64,000 nucleotides of DNA from Liolophura sinensis (Eukaryota > Mollusca > Polyplacophora > Chitonida > Chitonidae): contig NC_088302.1 in NCBI RefSeq assembly GCF_032854445.1, positions 30,783,979-30,847,978 on the forward strand, written 5' to 3'. Numbering within the stretch: position 1 is the first letter of the stretch; the number at the start of each line of letters is the position of its first letter. Made by a program: the position numbers and the translations under genes. Of the stretch, positions 23,401 through 32,700 are shown one piece after another. The notes under the pieces are model-generated. The model worked only from the letters and a program-made list of their open reading frames with translations, was not told the DNA's origin and made no database searches.

Positions 23401-26015
23401 CGCTGCGCTAGCGAGCTAACCAACTGAGCCATGGAGGCCCCCCGCTTTAATACCCCATCCAGCTGGCTTTTCAAAACACAAACAGGCCTCTTTAAAAATC
23501 GGAGCTACTTGCACCTCTGTCATTCCAATGTCTACTAAACCTCACTGTAATCCTTCATTTCAACTCTCCTTCACCCTCTGATTGCATCATTCACTTGTAG
23601 CATGATTTCAGTCAAAATGTACTGGGAAAATACAATCCTATGACTGACCATTTTGTTCGACTTCATGTTCACCATTTAATTTCAAGAAAAGACACATTTG
23701 GATGACTTGGAACAAAAAATTGAAAACACATGGGTCTAAGGTAAGGAATTAGAAATGAAAACACAGAGTAACTTTAATTCCATTTAGATCCTGTAGAGAC
23801 TGCAAGACTGGTCGGGAAGATTTGAGAAACATTAGGATGTTTTATATCATATGCCAGGAACTGTACCATTCATGACACCAACTGATGATAATGTCAGAAG
23901 TATTAACTATAAGTTATCCTCTGGTTGAGAAGGGTATATAGGGATTTAACATATGGGTGTGAAAACGGTTGAGACAGGTATATGGGGATTAAAAACCCTG
24001 GTGTGAAAATGGTTGAGTATGGTATATGGGGATTGAAACCCTGGGTGTGAAAATGGTTGAGTATGGTATATGGGGATTGAAACCCTGGGTGTGAAAATGG
24101 TTGAGTATGGTATATGGGGATTGAAACCCTGGGTGTGAAAAGGTTGAGTATGGTATATGGGGATTGAAACCCTGGGTGTGAAAATGGTTGAGAAGGGTAT
24201 ATGGGGATTAAAACCCTGGTGTGAAAATGGTTGAGAAGGGTATATGGGAATTTAAACCCTAAGCTTGAAATTTTCACATCAAGGGTTTAAATTCCCATAT
24301 ACCCTCCTCAATCATGTCAACACACACATAACGATTTTGTCCCTACAATATTTATCAAATAGAAACCAGTCTAGCATGTATATAGCTGAGCTAAGAAAAA
24401 ATCATGTTAGCTACATCAATTGCTGACAGCGCCGATATAGTGGCATGACGTCACAACAGCGCACCACAGAATGGAGCGTCACAATTAAAAAATGACAGCC
24501 TGTGCAGTGATTTTAGCTGCGCAGGGTTTAACTCTCATTTTAACCCGCCTGAACAGCCAATGACAATCGAGAATCACTGATCATGATCTTTTTACAAATG
24601 TCTATAAATGTCAACATAAATTCAGGTGAAATGATCCAAGAATGAAATTGTCCGTGACAAAGTATCCAAGGGACCAAGAATGTTGGTCATATTGTCCAAG
24701 ACAATGGCTAGTGAAACTTGATTCATTGTTCCTGAACAGAATATTTAGGAAAATTGGTGCAGGCAGCTGAACAATTTTTATTATCATTAATTTGTCTACC
24801 TTTATGCTATCTATCTTTATCTCACCTTTCGTGATAATTTCTCACAAAAAACAAAGTGATTTCAGATGAGGGGGGTAAAATGACGTGGAGGCAGCGATGA
24901 GAAACTAGGAATGTAGAGTGATTGGCCTAAGTATTTTACCTTCATGACCTAAGAAGCACTTTTAACCACAGGAGCTTTTATCTACCTGTAGTCCAGTCGC
25001 ATCTCGCCACATATACTATATGACAAATATATATAGTATTTGTGGAGAGACAAGATTGGAGTAGAGGTAGATAAAAGCTCCTCTGCTTTGAACAATTTGG
25101 GCACCACATAATATGCTGACATATTTATCAGTTTGTCAGGTCGTAATTTTGTTATGGAGAAGTTGTCGTCAATTCTAGCTTGTACCACGCTACTTAATGT
25201 ATCTTGGAGGGTATGACTCTATTTCTTGGGATGATCCAGCCGCATATATACAGCCCTCAGCCCCTAACGACAGAGGTAACGTCCAGACTATCCAACATCA
25301 CTTAACTTCTGTTGACTCAACAAGAGTCAACTTGAAGTTGTCAACAAGTTGAGCTATGTTGAGTAGTCTGGATGGGTTCTTCAACTTTGTTTCAGCAACA
25401 CTTAACACAATCCACAACATTGATGAATTGGAAATGTGCATATGTATTTTTTGTCAACAAGTTGAGTCAAGTTGAGTGCAAGTAGCCTATCAGCGGGGAG
25501 TGTATAAACAATGTGACCACTTAGGGCACGTGAACTGGGCAACTGTGGTCACCAAGGGCGAAAGAGAGAAATTGGTCACGCCATGAAACAGTTTCGTTGA
25601 TACAGGGATATAAAAAATACCCTTGCCTGTACAACACTCTCTCTAAAGATCACAAAGACACGGACAAATGAAAATCCTTGTCACTTGCAGTGGAGAGAAA
25701 GACGGAAATTTCCCTCCAATTTGGTACACAGACACAGCTCAACACATGACAACAGTGTTGGACAATGTTTGACCTGTCTGATTTGTTGTGTGAACGGGAC
25801 ACTCAACTTACCTCAACAGCATTCAATTTGCTGTTGAGTCAACAAAAGTTGAACGATGTTGGGTAGACTGGACGGGGCTTAAGGAAACCTTAAAGTGAAA
25901 ACATTCTTCGAAATGCTAAACTTACAAACATCATAGCAGCAAACTTTTCGTTATCGGACTTAGCGCTGCGCAATGATTTCAGACACTTCTGAACAGAAGC
26001 ATTTTCCTTTTCCAT
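8265..26015 (-). CDS. NCDN: Neurochondrin homologue, 17 recognised coding exons
   Basis: Neurochondrin is a cytoplasmic helical-repeat protein; in vertebrates it acts in neurite outgrowth and CaMKII/mGluR signalling. Coding exons in transcript order (high to low coordinate): 26015-25926, 22878-22779, 22164-22080, 21831-21766, 21265-21111, 20893-20766, 19493-19434, 18799-18733, 18527-18358, 17120-16932, 15953-15838, 15293-15086, 13084-12961, 12212-12132, 11384-11220, 8801-8703, 8431-8314 (or to a stop at 8265). All have AG/GT borders and phases that chain, except exons 3 and 4, which each need one base of correction. About 674 codons against 729 in human. Segments aligning with remembered human NCDN include MVDDSYDCLHGI (human MIDDTYQCLTAV), SKFDICSKL (SKFELCQLL), VLGSWLAEETAALREEV (ILGAWLAEETSSLRKEV), LLPGLCHLTAEDQSRTIL (LLPGWCHLTVEDGPREIL) and YAAVWDDVAELWFLATQ (YEGIWADLQELWFLGMQ). 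The last codons and the 3' UTR are not resolved. Confidence 0.93.
8940..9190 (-). mobile_element. tRNA-like SINE remnant, third type
   Basis: On the minus strand, GTGGCCTGATGGGTAGAAC resembles an A box and GGAATCAAAC a B box, followed by a body partly like type B (AAGGATTTTGAAAGTGGTAC). It has no clear tail and is old. Confidence 0.55.
9363..9592. repeat. Direct repeat, ~70 bp, two copies
   Basis: Sequence around ATTAGATTTGGCCATTTTGG and GTCAAGGTTTACA occurs at 9370-9440 and 9520-9592, with the shared upstream motif CTACATGTAGCTAGTAAAT. About 80 diverged bases separate the copies. No gene was seen in 8802-10835, part of an NCDN intron. Confidence 0.8.
9840..10041 (-). mobile_element. SINE type A, internally shortened
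   Basis: Tail and central block in reverse orientation, with an internal deletion between the CACTT-TATACG part and AGAGCCCGGGGGAAACCC. Flanked by CTCTCTGAT at 9822-9830 and 10042-10050. Confidence 0.85.
10425..10500 (+). mobile_element. SINE type A, 3' fragment
   Basis: Contains CCACCATAATGCTGGCTG, then the AATATTCTTGAGTACGGTGG segment and AAATA repeats, preceded by a C-run. The head is missing. Confidence 0.75.
10563..10777 (-). mobile_element. SINE type A with target-site duplication
   Basis: Reverse copy from TTTATTTATTGATTTGATTG to the tRNA-like head (ACTAACCAACTGAGC). Flanked by CAGATRCATGT at 10552-10562 and 10778-10788. Confidence 0.85.
10850..11217 (+). mobile_element. SINE type B inserted at the NCDN exon 15 splice site
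   Basis: The tRNA-like head is GGCCCGGATAGCACAGTTTG (A box) with a B-box-like GGATCAATCC. The body includes CTCAGTGATGCAGCACTAAA, and it ends GTTGAGTACGACGTTAAACC plus ACTC repeats. The 12-bp target-site duplication ACCTTGTGTTGC (10838-10849, 11218-11229) includes the end of NCDN exon 15 and the first donor bases. Confidence 0.93.
11220..11384 (-). CDS. NCDN: NCDN exon 15, donor formed by a SINE tail
   Basis: Encodes VNKSRMKIFFTNVLAYFSQI through to YAAVWDDVAELWFLATQ, matching the conserved human C-terminal region. The donor GTGAGTGAG lies inside the simple-repeat tail of a SINE that ends exactly at the exon border (10850-11217). The original-looking donor GTAGGTATG survives 380 bp away, beside the other copy of the target-site duplication. 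Confidence 0.9.
11665..11920 (+). mobile_element. SINE type A, full length with target-site duplication
   Basis: Head with GTGGCTCAGTTGGTTAGCG, B box GTGAGTTCAAGTCC, central block and AAAT tail. AAATACTCTTAT precedes and ATACTCTTAT follows the element. Confidence 0.9.
15331..15576 (-). mobile_element. SINE type A
   Basis: Reverse copy starting TATTTATTTATTTGATTGGTG-like and ending GGCCACAGAGGCCCC, in the NCDN intron just upstream of exon 12 in transcript order. Confidence 0.85.
16060..16375. repeat. Minisatellite, ~20-22 bp unit, NCDN intron
   Basis: GATGGGCATCTGATGGGTGT and variants recur about 14 times. This gives repetitive Pro/His/Ser-rich minus-strand frames that are not genes. Confidence 0.88.
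16600..16696 (-). mobile_element. SINE type A, tail-side fragment
   Basis: Reverse tail, GATAGGTGTTTTACCCCGTA, and part of the central block as far as ATTATGGTGGGAGGAA; then unrelated sequence. Confidence 0.75.
17165..18205. repeat. Long direct repeat framing the 43-bp minisatellite
   Basis: About 150 bases containing AGTGTTGCTGGATTTCTATA and CAAAAATTACAATT occur before the array (17165-17310) and again after it (18040-18195), each followed by a CCAGTTAACTG-type half unit. The two copies are diverged. Confidence 0.82.
17293..18015. repeat. Minisatellite, 43-bp unit, about 16 copies, NCDN intron
   Basis: The unit contains GTGAACATGAACAACCAGTT, then AACTGGAGCAATCATTCAGGA. Copies differ at a few positions (T/C in CCAGTTAAC, C/T in GGACGG and GGATGG), and some variant combinations recur, suggesting multi-unit duplications. 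Confidence 0.93.
19165..19315 (-). mobile_element. SINE type A fragment
   Basis: TTTGATTGGATTTTCAAGCT, then the central block as far as CTTCCCACGTACA; no head. Confidence 0.75.
19922..20075. repeat. Minisatellite, ~20-bp unit, NCDN intron
   Basis: CTGATCCTGAAGGAAAACAC repeats about seven times with small changes, immediately before a MITE-like element. Confidence 0.88.
20167..20533. mobile_element. MITE-like element with ~29-bp terminal inverted repeats
   Basis: The left end GTACCTCGTTCATACGGTCA and the reverse of the right end GTACCTCATTCACACGGGCA match over about 29 bases. It is 367 bp, non-coding, with repeated internal TTCACACG motifs. No transposase was seen. Family not identified. Confidence 0.8.
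21111..21265 (-). CDS. NCDN: NCDN exon 5
   Basis: Encodes TNADEEDDVSNRQMVDDSYD and continues through CLHGISRINVTALLAAKIIP to HKHY. This is the strongest single match to human NCDN (RRSMIDDTYQCLTAV, then ALCQAYLGHGYG). The acceptor is CTCTAG and the donor GTAAAA. Confidence 0.92.
21525..21640. repeat. Short degenerate repeat
   Basis: Four to five loose copies of a ~28-base motif around GATATCACATGAGATAAATC in an NCDN intron. Confidence 0.5.
21766..21831 (-). CDS. NCDN: NCDN exon 4, one base long for an open frame
   Basis: Starts VNHSGFVKQIPEF (human AAHPQVLNKIPIL). A run of five T (plus strand A, 21791-21795) is followed by a stop in that frame. With four T the exon would continue through R-V-I-S-S-N-P and end in phase 2, exactly as exon 5 needs. 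The donor AAG/GTAAAT is good. A weaker GTCGAG donor inside the exon would also keep the frame without any correction. Confidence 0.65.
22080..22164 (-). CDS. NCDN: NCDN exon 3, one base short for an open frame
   Basis: The first part reads E-S-S-P-E-G-C-P-R-S-M-F-R in the phase set by exon 2, aligning with human EAPDGCPDHVLR. The continuation S-L-A-L-S-V-L-S-A-F-S-Q-D-E-D-V (human ALGVALLACFCSDPEL) is in the next frame. The switch is near 22128. One extra base would make the exon open and end it in phase 0, as exon 4 requires. A base-calling error in the assembly is the simplest explanation; a true lesion is possible. Confidence 0.75.
22284..22478 (-). mobile_element. SINE type A, diverged
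   Basis: Reverse tail (TTTATTTCATTGGCGCTTTA), a shortened central block and a decayed head ending CTCGGCCATGTGGC. Confidence 0.75.
22779..22878 (-). CDS. NCDN: NCDN exon 2
   Basis: Encodes VSKLLKADDCDSDVRREM and then AEAIGFDFLSRLLKT, matching human VTKAVKAGDIDAKTRRRI and FDAVGFTFPNRLLTT. The acceptor is TTTTCAG and the donor GTGAAC. It leaves one base for the next codon. Confidence 0.9.
23178..23443 (-). mobile_element. SINE type A, full length, inside a 45-bp direct repeat
   Basis: Well preserved from GATTTATTTGATTGGTG to CCAACTGAGCCATGGAGGCC. Flanked by long direct copies of GCTTTAATACCCYATCCAGC...AACAGGC at 23116-23161 and 23444-23487. Confidence 0.88.
23930..24260. repeat. Minisatellite, ~43-44-bp unit, ending in an inverted copy
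   Basis: GGTATATGGGGATTGAAACC and GGTGTGAAAATGGTTGAG repeat about eight times. At the end, a perfect 22-base arm at 24239-24260 pairs with its reverse complement at 24282-24303, forming a hairpin. Confidence 0.9.
24970..25082. repeat. Foldback element, 113 bp
   Basis: AGGAGCTTTTATCTACCT (24970-24987) pairs perfectly with 25065-25082, and the inner halves stay mostly complementary to a loop near TGACAAATA. A small MITE remnant or RNA-hairpin source in NCDN intron 1. Confidence 0.85.
25281..25873. mobile_element. MITE-like element with 41-bp terminal inverted repeats
   Basis: Left end GTCCAGACTATCCAACATCA (25281-) and right end, read in reverse, GTCCAGTCTACCCAACATCG (to 25873) match at most of 41 positions. 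It is 593 bp, non-coding, rich in GTTGACTCAAC motifs. It lies 52 bases downstream of NCDN exon 1. Confidence 0.85.
25926..26015 (-). CDS. NCDN: NCDN exon 1 (start codon)
   Basis: Thirty codons, starting MEKENASVQKCLKSLRSAKS and ending in EKFAAMMF, before a GTAAG donor. This parallels the human N-terminal stretch with LREAKNDSEQFAALL. An in-frame TAG lies just upstream of the ATG on the minus strand, which supports this start. The next exon is 3 kb away. Confidence 0.88.
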
Positions 26016-27779
26016 GATTGCTGCTTAGCCGTTGACGTTTCTGCTTCGACATGTGGTTTAAAAGACTAGATGAACTTTCACGCCTCTTTTACAGAAGAGC
26101 TACAACCCGGGAATTTAGAGTACCTTTCTGAATAAAGACACTCCACGAGAATTGGTATATTCTTTTTTTATTTTTTTTTCAGGACTTGGAGATTTCCCGA
26201 ACTAAAACTGAATGCTAAATTTTTACGTTCTGTTCTCCATTACACCACGCGCTACTTCTATTTTCTTGGGGAGGGGGGTAAACTGCAACAAGAAAAATAG
26301 CCTGAATAATACGTACCGGTACATGTAGGCCTGCGTTTTGTGAAATCGATTTAGTACATAATGTCAGTCTCGTGACAGTGACTATACAACTGTTGACAAA
26401 TAGACCCGAGCCAGTTGTTGCACCAGTTTTCGGTTTTGCGCATTTTATATATAATACTTGAGTGTATACAAATTAACACGACAGAGGAATAGCTGTCGAT
26501 CCCAGGGCGCATACACGTATAGAGATGTACATATTTCAAATTTCAAAGCCTTATATGAGGTGTAATACTTAGCGTAATATATAGTAAATTTGTATATTCT
26601 AGCTTTCTGAAATGAATATCCACTTCAAACTATAAAGCAATATATTAAATACCACAAATGAATCTCTCTAAATATTATAGGCCAACTACATATTTTGCAT
26701 GTCCGTTATGTGACCTTTGCAAAAAGGAATAGAAGCAGACGCAAATGTTGTGAGATTCGAGGATTCAAGGACTTACATTTTGCAAACTTGCCTTCTATTT
26801 TGTTGTGCTTGCCGACAAATACTAACATTAGCTTGCACTCAGAAGGACAAGACTAAATTATATTAAAAAAAATAGTGATGATACTTTAACCAAACATATT
26901 GTCACTGATCATCGAGAAATTCGATTGCTTGAAAAAGTATATTTAATATAGAAACATTAACCAGGTACGGTAACGTTTCTGTGTAGGACCTATTCCATCT
27001 TTTGCCACTTTCCTTAAGTTATTCTTTTGATTTAGTAACTGCATGAATACTTGCATGGTTGGGGTAGGTGTGCATATATAGGATACAAGTACGATGTAGG
27101 TAGAATATATATACTGTACATCCACAACTGTGCGTTTATGTATACATATGTTACTTGTATTTGGCATAAAGCCATAAATCAATAGGCCTATACATATATA
27201 TGGCATCTAACACTCGGCTTAAATTTATCATTCCGCTGATAAAATATGGCTAAACGTGAAAGGACCGCACTGGTACGAGCGAAGCTATTTCAGAAACCTG
27301 CGGATGGTCATGGATTTCCCCCGGGCTCTGCTTGATTTCCTCCCACCATAATTCTGGTCGCCGTTCTAAGATTAATGAAATAAATATATAAGTAAAAACG
27401 AAAGATTGGCCTTATTGGTATGTTGAGCAGTTCAGAACAATATACATCAAAAAGATAATGATAATGATACGTGTATTCATTTATAGTCATGACCAAGTTT
27501 GAAGTTTGTTGTATTGAAGGTAGATGTTTGTATGAAAAATATACACTGGTATCTTTTGGTCGTACCGCTGTACATGCATTTATGCCATATAGGTATACGT
27601 AAGTTACTGGTATACCAAAATCCTCCAAAGTAAATTTCTGAAGAAGAGGATAATTATGTCTTCAAAAGCTTAGGCCTAAGTTATAACAATGTAAGACTTG
27701 ATGATGGAAACCGCACACGCAGACATTGTTTACAAACATGCATGTATGCGTCACATGATAGAGTCACATGATAGCGGAG
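26016..27779. promoter_or_regulatory. Interval between divergent NCDN and GH27 copy 1
   Basis: No coding exon seen. A SINE fragment lies at 27297-27390. The promoters of both genes should lie between 26016 and about 27850 if the UTR-exon guess for GH27 is right. No clear TATA or named operator was recognised. Confidence 0.35.
27297..27390 (+). mobile_element. SINE type A, central fragment
   Basis: CCTGCGGATGGTCATGGATT to CCACCATAATTCTGGTCGCC, then a decayed tail. Confidence 0.75.
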
Positions 27780-27854
27780 TCACGTGGCTGTTGTTGTTGA
27801 TCAAGGGGCGAAGGAGCGAGTGAGACCGATGTCGAGAAGGTGAAAGTTGATCGG
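27780..27854 (+). other. Possible 5' UTR exon of GH27 copy 1
   Basis: A strong donor-like GTAAGT lies at 27855-27860, in relatively GC-rich sequence upstream of the acceptor just before the ATG of copy 1. The start is arbitrary. This is inferred only from the splice-site logic. Confidence 0.25.
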
Positions 27855-28329
27855 GTAAGTGGTGTTTCTAATTGACTGTGATTGATAACAGGGATAATAG
27901 ACGGGGCATAGTCTGTAATCTGCGTATCATTGAACACACGTTCATGTGGGTAACTGGATTGTCTTACAGGTTTTCGTCTAAGGTGGAAGGGGGCGGTGCA
28001 AATTAAGGCGGGGCCTAATCTAGTACGGTTTGCAATGGCAGCCCATAAGATGGACAGAGGCCCGTGGCTGGCAAGGGCATATAATGGGCAATATACACAA
28101 TCTCAGAGAAACAACATTGCAAAACATCTATAGCATGATTATTAATGAACCGCGGTGCCCAGTATCACGTTGAGCCGAAGCCTTGATGTTAATCTTCGGC
28201 TTTCTATCAAACAAGGTAGGCCAACAATGCAACGATGTGTTGGTTTGGTCATTAAAGGTATGAACACTGCCACAAGATGACAGAGTATTAACATACTGAA
28301 TGACATAGACCTGTCTTAATCCTAGATGT

Positions 28330-28435
28330 AACTTTGCAGATGGTCTGTGGGTCTCTACCTGATTTCATATAACCACTTCATATAAATGAAATATTCTTGA
28401 ATACAGCCTAAAACACCAATCAGATAAATAAATAC
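28330..28435 (+). mobile_element. SINE type A, 3' fragment
   Basis: AAATGAAATATTCTTGAATA and AAACACCAATCAGATAAATA identify the tail end; the remainder is decayed. Confidence 0.65.
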
Positions 28436-28930
28436 ATTTTGACAATGGTAGGATTTTGTTGATTTGAACAAGTTAAGCATTGTTTTTAGCTGTAAGCCTT
28501 CAGTGTCCCTCACAGACTTGTATATAGCATGATGTCATGTCTTATGGTATGATGTCAGGATGTGAAAAGTCGACTGAACATGTTTTATAATATTATGCCA
28601 CTGAGTTTAGACTGGAACATCATGAAAGAGAATGTTGCTTTTTTTTACATCATGGTGCCTGGATGTGAAATACCAAAATGCAATAACAAAACTGACATCA
28701 AACATGTGAAATAACACTTATACCCTGACATATCACCTATATATAAATAACAAGGCATTATTGTCGCCACAGGGTGCAGTGTGCACAGCAGTGAATTGAC
28801 CCCTGACCATGCATTGGGGTCACAAGTTCTAACCTAACTCTTGCAGATTGCTGCTAGGGCTTTAAAGTCCAGAGATTTGTTAGGTACACAGGTAATCCAG
28901 CTTCCACAACCTATAATTCTTACTACTGCT

Positions 28931-29056
28931 GTTTATTTATTTATTTATTTGATTGGTGTTTTAATCACTGGTCCAGAATATCTCACTTATACGGCAGCGG
29001 CCAGCATGATGGTGGGAGGAGACTGGGAACAGCCCAGAGGAGACCCATGGCCATCC
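28931..29056 (-). mobile_element. SINE type A, truncated
   Basis: Reverse tail plus central block to GACCCATGGCCATCC; head missing. Confidence 0.8.
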
Positions 29057-29344
29057 ACTCATGATTTCATTGTAAAATTTTTAAGTACAGCATTATAAGC
29101 ATCAATCAAGGTAAATGTAGATTCTGTGCTCACTGATTATTAAATTATTTGGACCAGCCAAGTGAAACATTCTTTCATTGTTTCATACAAATCATTCCAC
29201 AGGCAAACTACTAGCAAACAAACCGCAGGCTACTCAGTCTGTGTTATACAATTTTATACACTGTCTTACTCTGATATTGAGCTGTCAAATGTTGATGGAG
29301 CTGTATGCATTATTCAGTTAATTATTTTGATTCTTAGTAGTTTT

Positions 29345-29556
29345 GAAGCAATGCGATCGCTGCGAGTTCATATCCAGCTCATGCTGGCTTCCTCTCTGGC
29401 AGTAAGTGGGAAGGTCTGCCAGCAACCTTTGGATGGTTGTGGGTTTCCCCCCAGGCTCTGCCTGGTTTCCTCCCACTATAATGCTGGCCGCCATCGTATA
29501 AGTGAAATATACTTGAGTATGGCGTAAAACGCCATTCAAATAAATAAATAAATAAA
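29345..29556 (+). mobile_element. SINE type A abutting the GH27 copy 1 first acceptor
   Basis: 5'-truncated (begins near the B-box region GCTGCGAGTTCA), complete central block and AAAT tail. The tail ends only 23 bases before the splice acceptor at 29579. Confidence 0.88.
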
Positions 29557-29582
29557 TGGCAGTTTTTATTTTTTGGCAGAAT

Positions 29583-29731
29583 ATGGAGTACTTTTTGGTG
29601 GTATTGGCAGCGCTTGCAGCGGTAGAGGCCCTGGACAATGGATTGGCCAGAACTCCACCAATGGGATGGCTAGATTGGGAACGATTCCGGTGTAACACTG
29701 ACTGCACCAATGACCCAGAAAACTGTATTAG
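29583..29731 (+). CDS. GH27 copy 1 exon 1
   Basis: Starts [16 protein letters not shown] (signal peptide), then [33 protein letters not shown]. The RFRCN and NCI pattern is closest to human NAGA. The exon ends in phase 2 before GTATGA. An upstream ATG at 29556 lies in SINE tail and polypyrimidine sequence before the acceptor, so it is not the start. Confidence 0.92.
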
Positions 29732-32700
29732 GTATGATAATTTGGTGACTTAATTGAAAAGGGCGCTCAAAATTGAAATAGTCATCACTAGGTGGTCCAC
29801 TTAAAACTATGCATAAAAATACATATACTTGCATTTATTCTTTTAGATCTTGTGAAGAGAGTTAATGGAATTCAAATGTTCGAATTTATACATTGTTTTC
29901 AGTTGTTGTTGATTTGATGAATCTTACTTCATATTTTAGCCTTCTTTTACATTAAAAGTCCAGTGATCCAACAGTTAATATATTGATTGGTATTGCTACA
30001 CCAGTAATGCACCATCTGTCAGTTAACAACAGACTGATCGCGTTATGGCAAAGTAGTGTCAGTCGGTATTTTGGTGGATAGGCTATTTGCCTGTATCAAC
30101 ACTGCTCCGGTCAATCAATGAATTAGTACTGACATCACTAAAATGGGAATAAATTTTGTTTTTACAGTGAAAAGCTGTTTATGGCAATGGCTGACAGGAT
30201 GGTTGCTGATGGTTATAGAGATGTAGGGTATGAGTATGTGAACATTGATGACTGTTGGTTGGCCAAAGAGAGAGATGATAAAGGAAGGCTAGTGGCAGAT
30301 CCTGTGAGATTTCCCAATGGCATTTTAGGATTGGCCAAATATGTAAGTATATTTCTTCTGATATCTGTATATTTTTTTTTTTCATCCTATTACACTGGAA
30401 CAATTGTTTAAACATACTTCATTTGGATCACAACAAAAGTAAGCATAATACTTATAGTGTTGCTCTTTTTACTTATGTTGAGGCAACTGGTTTACATTAA
30501 GATAAACTTAACTAATGGGCAGAAGAGTGTATATGTAACTGAGTTAACAGTTGGGGAGTCATAATGTGTTGGCCATCTCATAATTTTCATTGTTATAATA
30601 AAGTGTAAACATTTACAATGGATTGATAGTTTAGTCATATGAAAGAATAAGATGACAAAAGTTGTATGTATGTTAATCATACATAATAATCATAATCCAT
30701 CATAATCATGATAATCACAGAAAAATTGCGCATACACAAGTATGGAGATTACACAAATTGTGTAGTATCTTTAATCATTTTACAGTCAAAACAATTTTTG
30801 CTTCAATAACACCAAATTATTCATGAAATAGTAGTGGATGAGTCAGACATAACAGGAAGCTAAGCAGTTTGCTGGAATGCAGTATGTCAGAACAGCATCG
30901 TATGCGGCTGCGTGTCAGCACTTGCGTGTCAGCACTTGTGTGTCAGCACTTGTGTGTCAGTGATATCCTATATTCTTGCATGGAATTACATCTGATTCCA
31001 TGCAAACATAGGGTATGCAAAAGAGAAAAGACTTGCAAAATAGGCAGTGATACACTGGTTGTAATTTAGGCCATCAATTCAGATTATACAATATTATATC
31101 CTTATTTCAAGTCCAGCTCATGCTGGCTTCCTCTCCAGTCAAGTCTGTCAGCAACCTGCGGGTGGTCATGGGTTTCCCCTGGGCTCTGCCCGCTTTCCTC
31201 CCACCATAACATTGGCCGTCATCATAAAAGTGAAATATTCTTGAGTATGGCATAGAAACACCAATCAAATCAAATCAAGATATATCCTTATCATTTAACC
31301 CTTGTTTTAGGGCTTTGGAAAGATGTCAAAGTTAAGCAATGAAATGAGCTGATTGTTCAGTCCATCAGTGAATTTAAGGGACATGAATTTTGACTTTAGC
31401 CTATGTTAAATGACTACGAGTGTCCAAAAATGAATTGATTATTACTCTTTATACATGTATATTACAGACATTTTGAAATGAAAATATAAATATTGTGGAT
31501 ATTTGAAAGGCTCCATCCATTTTGTAGGAAACACCAACCTTTGGTAGTAGTAAAACTTTATATGTTGGAGCATCTGTTTATGCACAGGTGCACTCTAAGG
31601 GTCTAAAGTTGGGTATTTACGAAGACTTCGGCACAAAGACCTGTGGCGGTTTTCCGGGCAGTGAGTTTTATCTTCAGTTAGACGCCCAGACTTTCGCGGA
31701 CTGGCAGGTTGATCTGCTGAAGTTTGACGGATGCTATTCTGATCCCAGAGACATGCAGTATGGTGAGTAAAACATGATGTTAAACTTGAAACTATCTTGC
31801 AAAAATGAGCAAGATTTTGCCATGACAAAAAGGCTTTGAGGACACATACACAGCTTATGTTTTATTCATGATTTGTAAAGTATGTGATGACACTGAATAC
31901 ATACATTTATTGACAAAGCAAACATTGACAACTGAAAATTTAAGTAGGTCAAGTTAAGTTGGCCAAACCTTGTTAAATGTATTGAAAAACTGTGCATGTG
32001 TAGGCAGTCCATCAACAAAAGATCATGTGATAGTAGTAATCTGAGTCACGTCTTTTTGAAATTAGAATTGAGATTTTAAGTTAAAATGCAAATTTATATG
32101 TGTGAGAGTGAAGAAAGTATTTAAATCTACTCTAACAAGTCAAAAATAAATGAATGATATGTAATATATGACATAATACATTGATCATAACATGTTCATG
32201 CAGTATCAGTGAGTCATACATGTGTATTATTTATTTTTTATTTTTCATATGTGCAAATTAAGTGTCATTTGGATTAATTTCTTTGCCTTTTCTTGAAACT
32301 TGGATTCATCTGATTATTTCTTTCATCTGTATTTACTCTGGCGCTGATGTCTCAGTAATTTCAAAATTTCTTTCATCTTTTTGAACCACTTTGCATATTA
32401 TCACTCTGTTCATTGTAATACAGTACATTCGGAGAAACATATGATATCTACACATGAACATGTGCAATACATATATTTGTGCATGTTCTGTAATGTGTCG
32501 AAATTGGGCAAAAGTTTGGTCCAAAAACAAATTATTTTCTGACACAAGGTGCAGAAAAATTCTCAGTTGTGATACTGTGTATTTGGTTCATGACTCGGTT
32601 TAGACTACGCTTGTTGCCCACCATGGTGTGTTTGTGTTCTAACACTGTGGCACTAACTATACTTTAGGGTACCCCATAATGGGGGCAGCACTTAACCGGA

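Noticed and set aside
23903-24277. 124-residue repetitive minus-strand frame
   Set aside because: Translation of the 44-base minisatellite; no splice or codon evidence.
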